From Heloderma charlesbogerti (taxonomy: Eukaryota > Chordata > Lepidosauria > Squamata > Helodermatidae): DNA of 64,000 nucleotides. The DNA lies in assembly GCA_026122225.1 (NCBI GenBank), contig JANEZZ010002665.1, forward strand, positions 310,001 through 374,000. Reading direction: 5' to 3'. A program made the position numbers and the translations under genes. The notes under the pieces were generated by a model. It was given only the letters and a program-made list of their open reading frames with translations, ran no database searches and was not told where the DNA came from. Every line of letters begins with the position of its first letter. Position 1 is the stretch's first letter. Below, in pieces: positions 1-12,100 of the stretch.

Positions 1-4
1 GCAG

Positions 5-174
5 GTTCACATTGGGGTCAAAGGATTTGTGCAGGATGCAGTCACCAGGGCTGGCTTGGAGAACACGACCATCGCTGTGGCTGGGATTGCTCACAACATC
101 ACAACTGACTGGTTTGGTGACTATTACAGGCTGCTGGTGCCGGGCACCTACAACATCACAGCTGCTGTCATGGG
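5..174 (+). CDS. CPD: CPD exon: transthyretin-like domain of repeat I
   Basis: The reading frame begins after the acceptor AG at 3-4 with [12 protein letters not shown] and ends with the PGTYN turn typical of the beta-sandwich that follows each M14B catalytic unit. The donor is GT at 175. The exon is 170 bp, phase 0 to 2, the same size and phase as the equivalent exon of repeat II at 8850-9019. This reflects the internal triplication of the gene. Confidence 0.93.
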
Positions 175-3100
175 GTAAAGTCTCTGGTGCAGGCACGGAC
201 ACATCATTTATCTTGGCACTTGGCAAGGCTGCTTCTTGGTGGAAACTGCTTTCCTGAGACTGCAGAAGCCAGTCTTACTGCCTTGCCTCATGTTGCCAAG
301 AACAAGGCAGGAGCTGCCATTTGCTCACACTACTCATGCAAACACAAGCAAGAGGCAGGCATGTACAAGGGCAAGAACAGCGTGGGAGGATCTTAACCTG
401 TTCAGTTCATGAGCGTTGAGTATTATTCTTACCCTTAGTGCTGCTTTGTTCAGGTAATGGTGGAGAAGGTTTTGGCATCGCTGTTCTGCAGGCATGATGG
501 AAAGCTGTTGTGGCCAAGTGAACAGAGTAGGGCTTTGACATGGAGAACATGGCTTCAGGTCTCTAACTGGACATGGAAAAACTCACTAGGTGGACTCTGG
601 GCAAGTTGTCATCTTTAAGCCACAGTTTCCTGTCTGTGGAATGGGAACGATGATGAAAATGAATGAGAGATAAATACTTTGCTTGCTAAAAATGCTATAT
701 ATGTGACTTAACAGCACAAGCATATGCATGTTCACTTATTAGCAAGTCCCACTGTGTCCAATTGGGCTTTCTCTCTAGTAAGTGTGTATGTTACGTTGCA
801 GTCTTACAGTTAATTTTTGGAGAGAGGGCATCTTTACCCAGGTCCAATCTTCTTTGTGGTGATAGAAAGGTTTTCCTGGATGGAGTCAATGGAAAAGCTA
901 CCTTTTCAGAACTTTTCAGTCTTTGTACCATGTGATAATGGAATAATGTAGCCATTATTTAGTATTCTCCTTGGCCAAGCCAAGATAATTTTGAACTGAA
1001 GAACGGTTTTTGCCTCTTTTTCCGCCCCTTAGCTACCTGCCAGTCACTATAGAGAACATTGAAGTGAAGGAAGGGAACGCCACTGTAGTGGACTTCTCCT
1101 TGCAACCTACAATAGCAGTGCTAGCCTCCATCCCTACCCAGGATACGCCGGTAGCTGCCACAGACCCTGTTACCAACACTACAAATACGACCGTTGCAGG
1201 TCAAGCAATCCCTGCCCACCAGGTGATCCAGCCGGAGGATTTTCGCCATCACCACTTCCCTGACATGGGGATCTTCCTGAGGAAATATGCCACTGAATAC
1301 CCAAACATCACTCGCCTCTACTCAGTGGGCAAGTCGGTGGAGCAGAGAGAGCTGTATGCAATGGAGATATCGGATAACCCAGGCATCCACGAAGCAGGTA
1401 ACTTCTTTAGCCCATGTTTCACCTTCTGCTTCTGTGCTTGTGCTGCAGAGGAAGCTTCAGAGCAGAACATCCATCACTGTCTTCAACAGGGGATGTTCCT
1501 CTAAGGGTACAAGCACTGCAGAACTGCTGGCATAAGTGAAATAGCGGCAGAGGCAGAACTGAGGCTCTGGTCTCTGTCTAAAGGGATAAGAGAGGGCATT
1601 TAGCTAGGCTATTTTTAATACAGTGGGGCTAGAGGTGGCTGATGCTGCCTTGTTTATATGGGTGCTCCTATCCAGACAACACTGCAGACCGCATCCCTAA
1701 ATATTTAGCTGTTGTCATCCATTGTGCACGGCAGACTGTGGTGATTACATGCTAGGACTGATCATCCATATTCAGTCTCATTTGTTTTATTTACTGTTAT
1801 GATTTTTCATCTTTTTGTTTTTATAAAATACAATTCAATGTCAAGCACTCAACAAAAGATACTTGCAGTATTTCCCGTTTCCTTCAACTTCTTTCTCAAA
1901 TCCTAGGGGTGGTCCCATGTAGCAGTCCCCCCGAGCCTTTCCCCTTTTTTGCTGCTTTGTCCAATTTTTGATGGTGCCCTTCTTTTTCCTTTCCTTCGTT
2001 AAATGTAAACAGTTACCTGTAAGAAGCCTCAAGTGAGCAGAGGCCCGGATCAGTTTGCTGGTTTATCCATGAGTGGTTCAGAGTGGTTGCCTGCTGCCAA
2101 GGAAGGGACCAGCTGAAGCTTCATGATTACTTTTTGTTCTTCTTGCATGTTCCTCTGTGTATGTGTGTGTACTCACGTTCTTGAATTTGCAAGACTTGAT
2201 GTTTCCCAGCTGCAGTACCTCATCCTGGGATGGCTTGGTTGAGCACTTCTTTTTTTTTGGTTCCTCATCCAGGTGAACCGGAATTCAAATATATCGGGAA
2301 CATGCATGGCAATGAAGTGGTGGGCAGGGAGCTGCTCCTTAATCTCATTGAGTACCTCTGCAAGAACTACGGAACTGATCCTGAAGTAACCGACTTGGTC
2401 CAAAAGACGCGCATTCACATCATGCCATCCATGAACCCTGATGGCTATGAAAAATCCCAAGAAGGTAGTACAAGCTCTCTTGGTTCATGCTTCTGCCAGG
2501 GGCTTTGGGAAGGCAAAACTCTTGCTTTTCTGAGGCAGCCGTCTTCAGCCTTCCCACACCCTATGACCTAGTTTTTAACCACAACCTACATGCCGAGTCC
2601 ACTTCCTTATTTTTCTCTACTGTGTCAGAATTTCTGTTATCTGTTTCTTGTACCCTCTCACTCTCCTAATCTGCCCCCTAATGCAGTGTATTCCTTTTGT
2701 CTACTTTTCTTTATATTGTGAGAATGAAAGCTGTTACGAGAGTTCAATATAAACTTGCAAGGATTTAACGCAGCTGTCTTCCTCAAAAGCTCCTGGTATT
2801 TAATATATTCAAAGAATTATATCTAGAGCATCTACTAATACCAGTCCCCTGGCTATGTAAAATAATTGAAGTCTGCAAGGTACACACAAGAAGGGCTGGG
2901 GAATGCTGGGAGTTGTAGGGCTTTTTTTGTCTAAACATGCATAGGATTGCGCCCTAAGTTTATTAGGCTTTGGCCCTGTTGAAGTCAACATGTCCCATTG
3001 ACTTCACAGGGGCTAAAACGTGACTGGACCCAACTCTGTGTCAGATGGCCCAGTGATAGGGAGCAAGTAAAAATTGAAGGAAGATGTCTCCTTGGGTTTA

Positions 3101-6100
3101 TGGAGGCCAAGGGCACCAGAGGAGTAAATAGCACAGATGGGACGAAGAGCAGAGTGGGAGCAAGGACATATAAACGTTAGGTAAAGGAGAAGGAATGAGA
3201 GCCAAGTTCAATAATGATGGGAGACACACACAGAAATATTATGATTAGAGCAATTGGCCAGCTCCCTGTGGCAAGGCAACAGTTCCTTCTACTTCCAGAC
3301 CTGCTGCTGTGTAACAAGTCCACAGCCAGATACCTTGTCTGACAAGGTAAGGCTTGGTGCCTGAACAGTAGCTCTTTGATTTATTTGACTGCACCTTTCT
3401 AATTAAAAATTCATCCAGTCAGATTGAAGGATTGAATGGTAGGGATATTTATAATGGCTCATTCCCAAGACGGGTTGCCTCTTCCTCTGCAGTGACGAGA
3501 GTGACACAAGGTTTTTGTTCTTCATGTGACAGGACAGGCTTTACAGAACCTCTAAAGTCTCTGATATGGGGGAGAAAAACAGTTTTCACTTCTGTTAGTG
3601 CTGACTGGGTCTCTTAGGTAGAGGAAGAGCAAAGCAGGAATATAGTCAGCAATGCTACTTTGCCCACGTCACTTGGGAGTGCAGATTTGGTGATGGCTGG
3701 CTTGTGTTGCCATGAACCACAGATGGATGTGAACTCAGCAGGTTGTGTCTCTTTCCTCAGGAGATGCATCGGGGACTGTTGGCAGAAACAACAGCAACAA
3801 CTACGACCTGAATCGGAACTTCCCCGATCAGTTCTTTCAAATTGCTGACCCAATGCAGCCAGAGACAATAGCTGTCATGAGCTGGCTGAAGAACTATCCC
3901 TTTGTGCTGTCTGCAAACTTGCATGGAGGTAAGAGGAATGCAGACTGGCCTGAACTGAGAACCTAGGAAACCTCCATCCTAGAGGTAGAATTGCACTGGG
4001 ATAGCACGGCTGTCCTCTTCAGTGCTTCTCTTCAGGTGAAGCTTAAGTAAGGGGCCGCTGACTTACACAGAATCGGGCTCTGTGGAAGCTGCATTTCTTG
4101 TGAGCGTCTTCTATACATGTCTCCCTGATCTCAGGGGTCATGGCAAGAAAATCCAGTGACTTGGCTGGAAAGGCCCTGAGAAACAGCCCACTGACAGCAT
4201 TCATAGCGCAACTTGGTTGGGTTTTCTTACTCCTGTTCTTTGTGTTTCAGGCCTTCTGGATGACTATAAATGAGAAAAATCCCAGATGGCTAAGCAAAAC
4301 CTTGTTACAACTTTTTCAAGTTTTGTGTTACTAGGAGTTGCCTTCCAGCTAGGAAGGCTTCCCTAGGCTACGTGACTGCTCTGGCTGCAAAATAAAGGCA
4401 ATCACTCCTTCATAGTAGAAATTTGTCTGATAGCGTTTAGCTGTGTCTGCTGGACAAGGAAACTATAAGCCACAACCTATAGTGAAAATAAGCCTTTACA
4501 TTCAGTATCGGAGCTTTTCAGCAGCTGTTTCACAGTTCAGATTTTTCTTTCTTGGTTATCTGTGTGTGCTTTACAGAGAACACTTTCCCCTGTGCTGTCT
4601 CCTGGTTTTTTAAGGGCAAGTTACATGCAGGTGCTGACTTGCTGTCTCTTAAACCAGCTGCATTCCAGTAGGTGGTTTGACTGTTGCTAAAAGTTCTTTG
4701 TTGTCTTTATTTACATGGCTTAGTCTTGTGGCTAATTCTTGAGTCTAGGAAAATAAAACAGACTTGTTCTCCAGTGTGTTAGCAAAATAGCTGCCTTCTG
4801 TGCTAGGATGAGTTGCCCCATGGAGATAAAACCCTGAAAGGTGGATTTTTTTCTCTCTTCTATGCAGGGTCTTTAGTAGTTAACTACCCTTATGATGATA
4901 ACAGACAAGGAATTGCCACGTACAGTAGATCCCCTGATGATGCTGTCTTTTCTGAGCAACTTGCTCGTTTACCTTCGCTCACCGTCAACCATTGTAGCAG
5001 TCCCCAGAGGTGTCCTTGACGAGGATCCTGAGAATTATGGGGAAGGTTCTGTTAGGCTGTTGTGGTTATTGATATGTTTGGGGGTGCGGGTTGGAGTGTC
5101 GTGGGTGGGGGTGGGGGAGGCGTAGGCGGTGACCGGGGATTTAGAAACCGGGAACTTTGGCGTTGGATGTGAGGGAGACTGTGCTGAGGGTGGGGATTGG
5201 TGCGGTTTTTTGCATAGTTCCTGGGGGGGGGAGGATATGGGAGGTGGTGGACGCTATGATATTGTTAGGTGCGTTGGATATTTGTCCTTGTGCTCCCCCC
5301 CCTTTCCACAACACAACACAACCAACTACCCATACACCTAACCAACTCACGCATCTCCAATCATGTGGGGGTGCCGGTGGGGTGCACGCGCCTGCCAGGT
5401 GTACGTGATTTTGTTTGTGGGGGTGGGCATGGCTGGGGAACCGAAGGCGCGGGGGGGGATGGTGGGGCGGGGGGGGGCTCGGTGAGGGGCCTAGGGGGGC
5501 GACCCTAATATTAAGTGAGAAAGGAAAAATTTTAACTTGATCTGATGGTTCCCCCCCTCCCCCCCCCCCCCCCCCGTCGATAGGGATGGCGTGTTGCGGT
5601 TGCGCGCTGTCTCCTGCTCCAACTAATGCTGCTCCGGCCGTCGAGTGGTTACTAGTGATGCCCCTGGGTCTTTACGCAGCGTATGTACGGCTGATCTCGG
5701 GTCGCCGCGACGAGGATGTTATAATTCAGAGATATACGTCAAGGGTACCCTTGGCACAGTGCGGTGGAAGAGGGGGAGGGCAGAGCCAATCTGGGTGGGC
5801 GGGCTAGTCGGTGGGTAGGGTCAATGCCCATGAGGGATGGTATCAGGCGATGTCGGGCGTGGCACGGCTGGGAGGACAGGTCGCTAACGCGGGGGTAGCG
5901 TGGGAAGGGGTGGAAGCCAAGGACTCAAGGTACGTGGAAAGTGGGTGGCGAATGGGTTTGAACCTCGATGAGACAGCGGGGGTCTCGGGCTTGGCAAATA
6001 GTTACCTTGGGAGCTATGTGCGGCGCGGGGAGCCGAAGGAGGGGGGGTGGTATTTGCGTGTAAATGGGGCTGACGAGGCGAGCTTGGATGGAGGGGAGGC

Positions 6101-9100
6101 TCTGGGTGAGAGGTGGTGTGGATGTCCGGCCACCTAGTAGCGGGGCTGGATATGGGAGGGCCGCCTGCGAGGGAGGTGGTGTCAGCGGGTGGTAGGTAAG
6201 ATAATAAGCCGGTGGCGTGTGTACATGGACAATCAAAATTTATTCAAGGGGGCGTGCGGACTAGCGAAGATGTGCCTAAGTGTAACTTGTAGAGATACCC
6301 CCCTTCCCTTTGGGACTGGTAATGAGGACGTATTATGGATGTTGACATGATGTTTTGTAATGTTTCCTTTGCCCGGAGGTTGGATGAGGCTTTGGTGGTG
6401 GTCTCTGGATTGTCAAGTGCCAGGTCCAGGGTAGTTCTAAGGGACAAGACGCTGTTTCATGGACTACTGAGGGTTCGAGGTGCGGGGGGGTGGAGAGGCA
6501 GGGGGGGGTCAAGATCACTCTCGGGCAAATTGATGTGTTTCCACGTTGTGTTAGGTTTGGTTTAGCGTCACAGCCACAGCTCGGTGGGTTTAGCACTTTT
6601 CCTGGGTCCATCGGTGCCCTTTCTCTCGCGGCGTAACTCACGCACACACATGTCAGAGGGGGGAGAGGATGCTACCAACAATCCTAGTGCGCGTGGTAGG
6701 CTACTGTCGGGGCCAAGGAGCAAAAAAATGAGAGTGGCAGAGTGGTGACAGGATGGGTGGCCAGGTGGTGGCCAAAGGACACAATGCGGCTGATCGTTGG
6801 GAAGTCAACCCGGCGTCAGTAATAGGGGGCTGTTGGGGCATGGGAGTTTGGTGGGTGATGCTATGCAGCCGGGTACGCAGGGGCAGGGGGTAGGTAGGCT
6901 GGGCATGCATCCAGTGCGTTCAGGACGTAATGCGCGGGGAGCGTCTACTTGGGGACTTTTTAGGGGGTGGTGCTTGCTTGGAGTCTGGGGACACACAGCT
7001 CGGCACGACCACGGACGAGTCTGGGGCCAACTGGAGACAGGGTGCAGAGAGTTGCGATGCTGGGTGGTGTGGGTGTGGGGAGATTTAAATTTACAGTGGG
7101 CTGTGTCGCCTTATATTTTTAGTCGAGCCCCCCAATCCCCCCCCCTTTACTAATATCCACCCCCAAGATAATCCTGTCTTTGAAATTTGGGTTGCTGCTC
7201 CTTTTACCTAATCCTAGTCTAGCCTTCCCCAACCTGGTGGCCTCCAGATATGCTGGACTACGACAGGGCAGGCTGGGAGAAGCTGGAAGTTGTTCTCCAA
7301 GTGTGTTGGACTACACCAGGTTGAGGAAGGTTGCTAGTCTGTCCTAAACCATCATTCTTTGATTATTTTTTCCCAGACTCAAGCCCCTATCCTGCAGTTA
7401 GAATTCCAGCTCTCTGGGTTTAATTCTTAAAGTGGCCATTTCTCTTGTGTCTCTTGCTACACAGACCTTTGTTAAACAAGAAGCTTCAGGTGTCTCTTGA
7501 TATCCTTGTTTCAGGTGGCATGCAGGACTGGAATTACTTAAACACAAATTGCTTTGAAGTGACCATCGAGTTGGGCTGTGTCAAATATCCGAAGGCGGAG
7601 GAGTTGCGGAAGTATTGGGAGCAGAACCGCAGGTCTCTGTTGCAGTTCATCAAGCAGGTGAGGTTTGTGTTGCCCTCACAGAGGGCAAGCAATGCTCTGT
7701 TCTCCAGTGCCACTGTGAACAGCTTCCTCTGCATAATGTTTTCAGAGTTTTGTGTTGCTTTGTTGGTATAAGAGGCCCTGCTGCATCAGTCTCTTTTGGC
7801 ATGAATCAGCAGCTGTTGGCATGAAAAACTGAAAACAGCGCAGTTCCATTGTGGAAACCTACATGGGTTAGGATGAGGGCTATATGATACTTTGTTCTCT
7901 CCACAACTTTTGAAGCCAAGGCAGTCTTATTATGCCTGGCATTTTTCACCTTCAGTGTCCTGTGGCAAAATTACAGTTCCAGGATCTGACTATTCCAGCT
8001 TTCCCCAACCTGGTGCCCTCCAGATGTTTTGGACTTCAAATACCGGCTCCAGCCGTTATGGCCAATGGTCAGGAATGGTGGGAGTTGTAGTCCAGAACAT
8101 CTGGAAGGCACCATCTTGTGGAAGGCTGGGCTAGTCTCTGCCATGCATGAGCACTTCCCAAAACTTAAGAATGCCACCATTGTGCTAGTGCATGATGGGA
8201 AATGTGCTCTTGGCAGCATTTTCCTTGTTAATCTCATTGTCAGGCAGGCTGCATCTCCTACTGTTCTCTCTTCTGGCTTACTGTCTTTGAGAGAAACAGG
8301 CAAGACAGAATTCACTTGCGTATCTTAAAGTTCACTTCAGCTATACATCACTGTGGTTGTGTGGATCTTCTTAAATATTCCATTCAAGCATCAGTTTTAG
8401 AATGGTTCAGTCGTTCTACCAGAAGACTCTTGAGAACCAGAGGGTGAGACTATTCCAGAGGTGTACAAGACCATTATGTGTGGCCAGCATACAGCCTCGC
8501 TAACTGGAAACTGGATTTCAGTATGTTGTCTTTTTATTTTTAATGTGATATTAACTTGCCCCCAGTGCTTAGGAATGGGGCAAGCTAGAAGATGTCCACA
8601 TAAATAAGGTTTCTCCTTTATTCCAAAGCTTCTGAAGGTGAGGGGTTTCTCATATTCTGAAGTTTAGGGCACTTTCTAAAGGAAAAACAACTTTGGCCAG
8701 GATTTATCCCCCAACCAACACAGACCCTTTTTTCTTCATAGATTTGGGAATGGGAGAACAAAGACCAACTGCATGTGTGTTCAGGTATATGAACATCAGT
8801 ATGGTGAGCCCGGTTTTGGAATCTAATAGTCCTCCCTTTACTCTTCTAGGTTCATCAAGGAATCAAAGGCTTTGTGTTGGATGCCAAAGATGGACGGGGC
8901 ATCTTAAACGCCACAATTGGTGTCACCAACCTTGATCATCACGTCTCCACCTATAAGAGTGGAGACTACTGGCGCCTGTTGATCCCGGGCACTTACAAAA
9001 TTACAGCATCTGCCCGAGGGTGAGCCTTGCAGCTTTTGCATTTCCCAGCTTCCACTCTCTTCATCTGGAGCTGCTCTCTTAGGTTGGCTGAGACTAAATA

Positions 9101-12100
9101 AACCCTCCTACCCCTTACAGAGAGGTCAGGTTACGTACCTTCTAGGCTTTGCTCGATGTAGGATAGTGCTTGCTGCCTCCTCCTCCTCCTCCTGGTATTC
9201 TACGAAAAGCAAGCTCACGAGGCTCTCTGCAGCACCTATGCTCCTTTGGTGTTGCTAGTGGCAGAAATCTCCAAAGATCTAGAATACATTTAGGAGCTTA
9301 ATTAGAGGCAGCCACTCTTTGAAAATGTTTGTTGCTACAGGGTCTGAGAGAGAGAATAAGTATAACATGGCCGTTGTTTTGAGAGGCACGGTCACTTTCT
9401 ATTCTCCCTAAAGAAGAGTCCTTTAAGACGTCAATATTTCTCCTGGCAGGAGCTGATCCATGAAAAGAGGCCAGCAGTAAATCTGGGCCCCTTTATGGAA
9501 TCAAACCTTTCTGTTACCACCTGGGATTGGTCCTCTTTCCCTCTGGAGCAGCCTTCCCCAACCTGAGCACCCTCCAAATATGTTGGAGTACAACCACCAT
9601 CCCCCAGCCAGCCCTGTTGGTTGCAGGATGCTGGGAGTTGTAATCCAACATGTCTGGAGGGCTCCAAGTTGGAGAAGGCTGCTCTAGAAGCTTCACTGAC
9701 TGTTCAGGCCCCAAGATCAGCCCAGGGTCCATCTCGCCCAGCATTTTGTTCCCGAGACTGGCCTGCCAGATGTGTATCTGGAAATGTATTTATTTATTGA
9801 CAAGACTTATATACTACTCCACAGCAAAAGATTTTCGAGCGGTGAACAGCAAAGATAAAAGAATAAAACATCATGTTAAAACAGTTAAAACAATTTTAAA
9901 AAGGCAAGTTCCAATAAGGCTGAATTTAATAAACCACAGCTGGTCGCTCAAGGAAGGCCTCTTGAAATAACAATGTCTCCAGGAGGCGCTGGAAGGAACA
10001 CAGTGTTGGCGTCTGCCTGACCTCCTAAGGCAGGAAGTTCCACAGGAAGGGGGCCACCACACTGAAAGTTCCCTAGCAGGGCATGATGGGAGATAGCCAT
10101 CCCTTGCTGTCTGTCCCCAGCTTCTGGTTTCCAGAGGTCTATCTATTATCGACACCAAGTAACAGGAAACTTTTCCGCTTGCACTCCAATCCATTCCCCT
10201 CCAACACATTGCACATTGTCTGACCTGCTTCATACTGGGTCAGACTGTTCAGTCCACCTAGCCCAGTATTGTCACTGCAGGAGGGTCTCTTGGTGGCAAT
10301 AATGAAAATGCCTTTCTCCAAAGTAGATTGTCAGTCTACAGGATTAAAACGTTCTCTGTATTGTATGATGTTGAAACTCATCCCGAGCTCCTAGGGTTTG
10401 AAAACCCTGAGAAATACTCTGGAACCAATACAGCCATAGCTTATTTGCCACTGTTTTCATCTAAAGCTTTTAAAATATTACAACTTCCTTTTATGGCCAT
10501 AATTGAGAGTAACTGAATTATAGCCTGTAGCGCCATCTGCTGGCCAAATAGCGATATACGCCTTCACTTCGCAGTGTAGTGTCTTGACCCTAGCATCCCA
10601 ACGCAACCGCCTTGCTGATTAACTTCCCTTATTGAACCCATCACTCGACACTTCAGAGCAGGCCTGGTAAGAGATATCGCTAACTTGGTGTGCTGCTCTG
10701 GGGTCCAGATGCTGTCAGGTCCCAGCTAGAATTAGATTATTTTGATTCCCAAGATGAAATGAAGCCACTTGTGCAAAAAGATGACAGTTTATTGATAAAA
10801 TAGATGCAGAATATACATGCAAAGAGAGCTCACACCTCTTCCCACCTAATCAAGCTGTTATAACTAGGTATCTGTCGGGGGGGGGGGGCACAACAGACAG
10901 AAGCTGCGTCTTGAGCCAAAAGTTCCTCCAAGCTGGCTGTGTGCACATTTCCTCTTCAGCGAGGCCAAAGCTCAAAGCCCGTGGATTGGATCTTACAAGC
11001 TTTTCTGCTAGTTGCCCATCTCTAGCTCATGAGTTGACAAGCAGGCCAGCACACACACCTTTAGGAGGAGGACACACACCTCCCCCACTCCAAGCATCCC
11101 AGTTTGGGAAGCTAACTGCTTCTCTTAAAAGAGAGAGGCCCCAGCTCCTGCGAGTCTCCAGCTCCCTCGTGAGAACCAAGGCACCACGCCTTCTCTCTTT
11201 AATTGGGCAAGGCCTAGCAGTGTCTAAATGTTGACATATGAAGCTGTACTGGAACCAATTAAGGCCTAGTGTACAAGGCCTGCTTACTTAAACGTGAAAC
11301 TGCTGGTTAAGCCAAATCACACAGGTCCACTACCAGCACACAAGAGTTCTGTGAAGTCCTTTTTTCTTTTTCTTTTTTGGTTATTAGCCAATTCACGACA
11401 CGTGGTCATGACACAAAGTAAGAAAGAACAAATGTAGGTTGTAGCTGTTACCTTGTCCTCTTGTTGCAGGGGTAATGAAACCTCTTTCATCCAGAGGGCT
11501 GGATTCAGTTTCAGAGAAGCTCTTGCAGGGCCACATTCCAGTGGTTCACACATTCATATCTCTCCTCCTTCCCCCCATGCTTTTTGGAAGGTATAATTCA
11601 GAAACAAAGATGGTGGAAGTTGGAGATAAATTCGCCACGCAGGTCAACTTTACTTTGACTCGAAAGGACTCCAAAGTGGAGGAGGGGACAGTTCCAGATA
11701 TCAATATGGCCGACGCGGACGGCCCTGTCACCAAGGACTTTGAAATCCTGATCAAAGACCTTTCGGCTGAGAACGGCTTGGACCGCCTCCTGCTGACTTC
11801 TGGGGCAGACGTCCAGCCTTCCCGTTACCGTCCCTACAATGACTTATCTATGTTTCTCAGAGGTCTGAACCTGAATTATCCACAGATCACAAATCTCTCT
11901 AGGTAGGTGGCACTGCTGGGTTATTGTGGACTTGCTTTGTTCAGGAGAAATAACAGCTGTATTACAGTGGTGAGCTACCTGAAAGAAGTACCTGAACAGC
12001 CTTAGTCTGAAATAACACGTACATATGTGTGTGTGTCCCCCCTCCATACTGAAAATCCCAGACAAGCTAAATTCTGTGCCGAGAACTGCTGGATTGCATA

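Larger units (their letters stand above)
9020..11590 (+). other. CPD intron with MITE, LINE fragment and poly-G tract
   Basis: Holds a (TCC)n tract (9178-9192), a family A MITE with a target duplication (9549-9681), an antisense L2-like LINE end (about 9786-10110) and a G run at about 10877-10888. The remainder is unassigned. Confidence 0.75.

Noticed and set aside
5800..7153. Several open frames of 100-118 codons on both strands in the G-rich block
   Set aside because: Long frames are expected where stop codons are rare. They overlap each other on both strands, have no domains and lie in sequence of doubtful accuracy.
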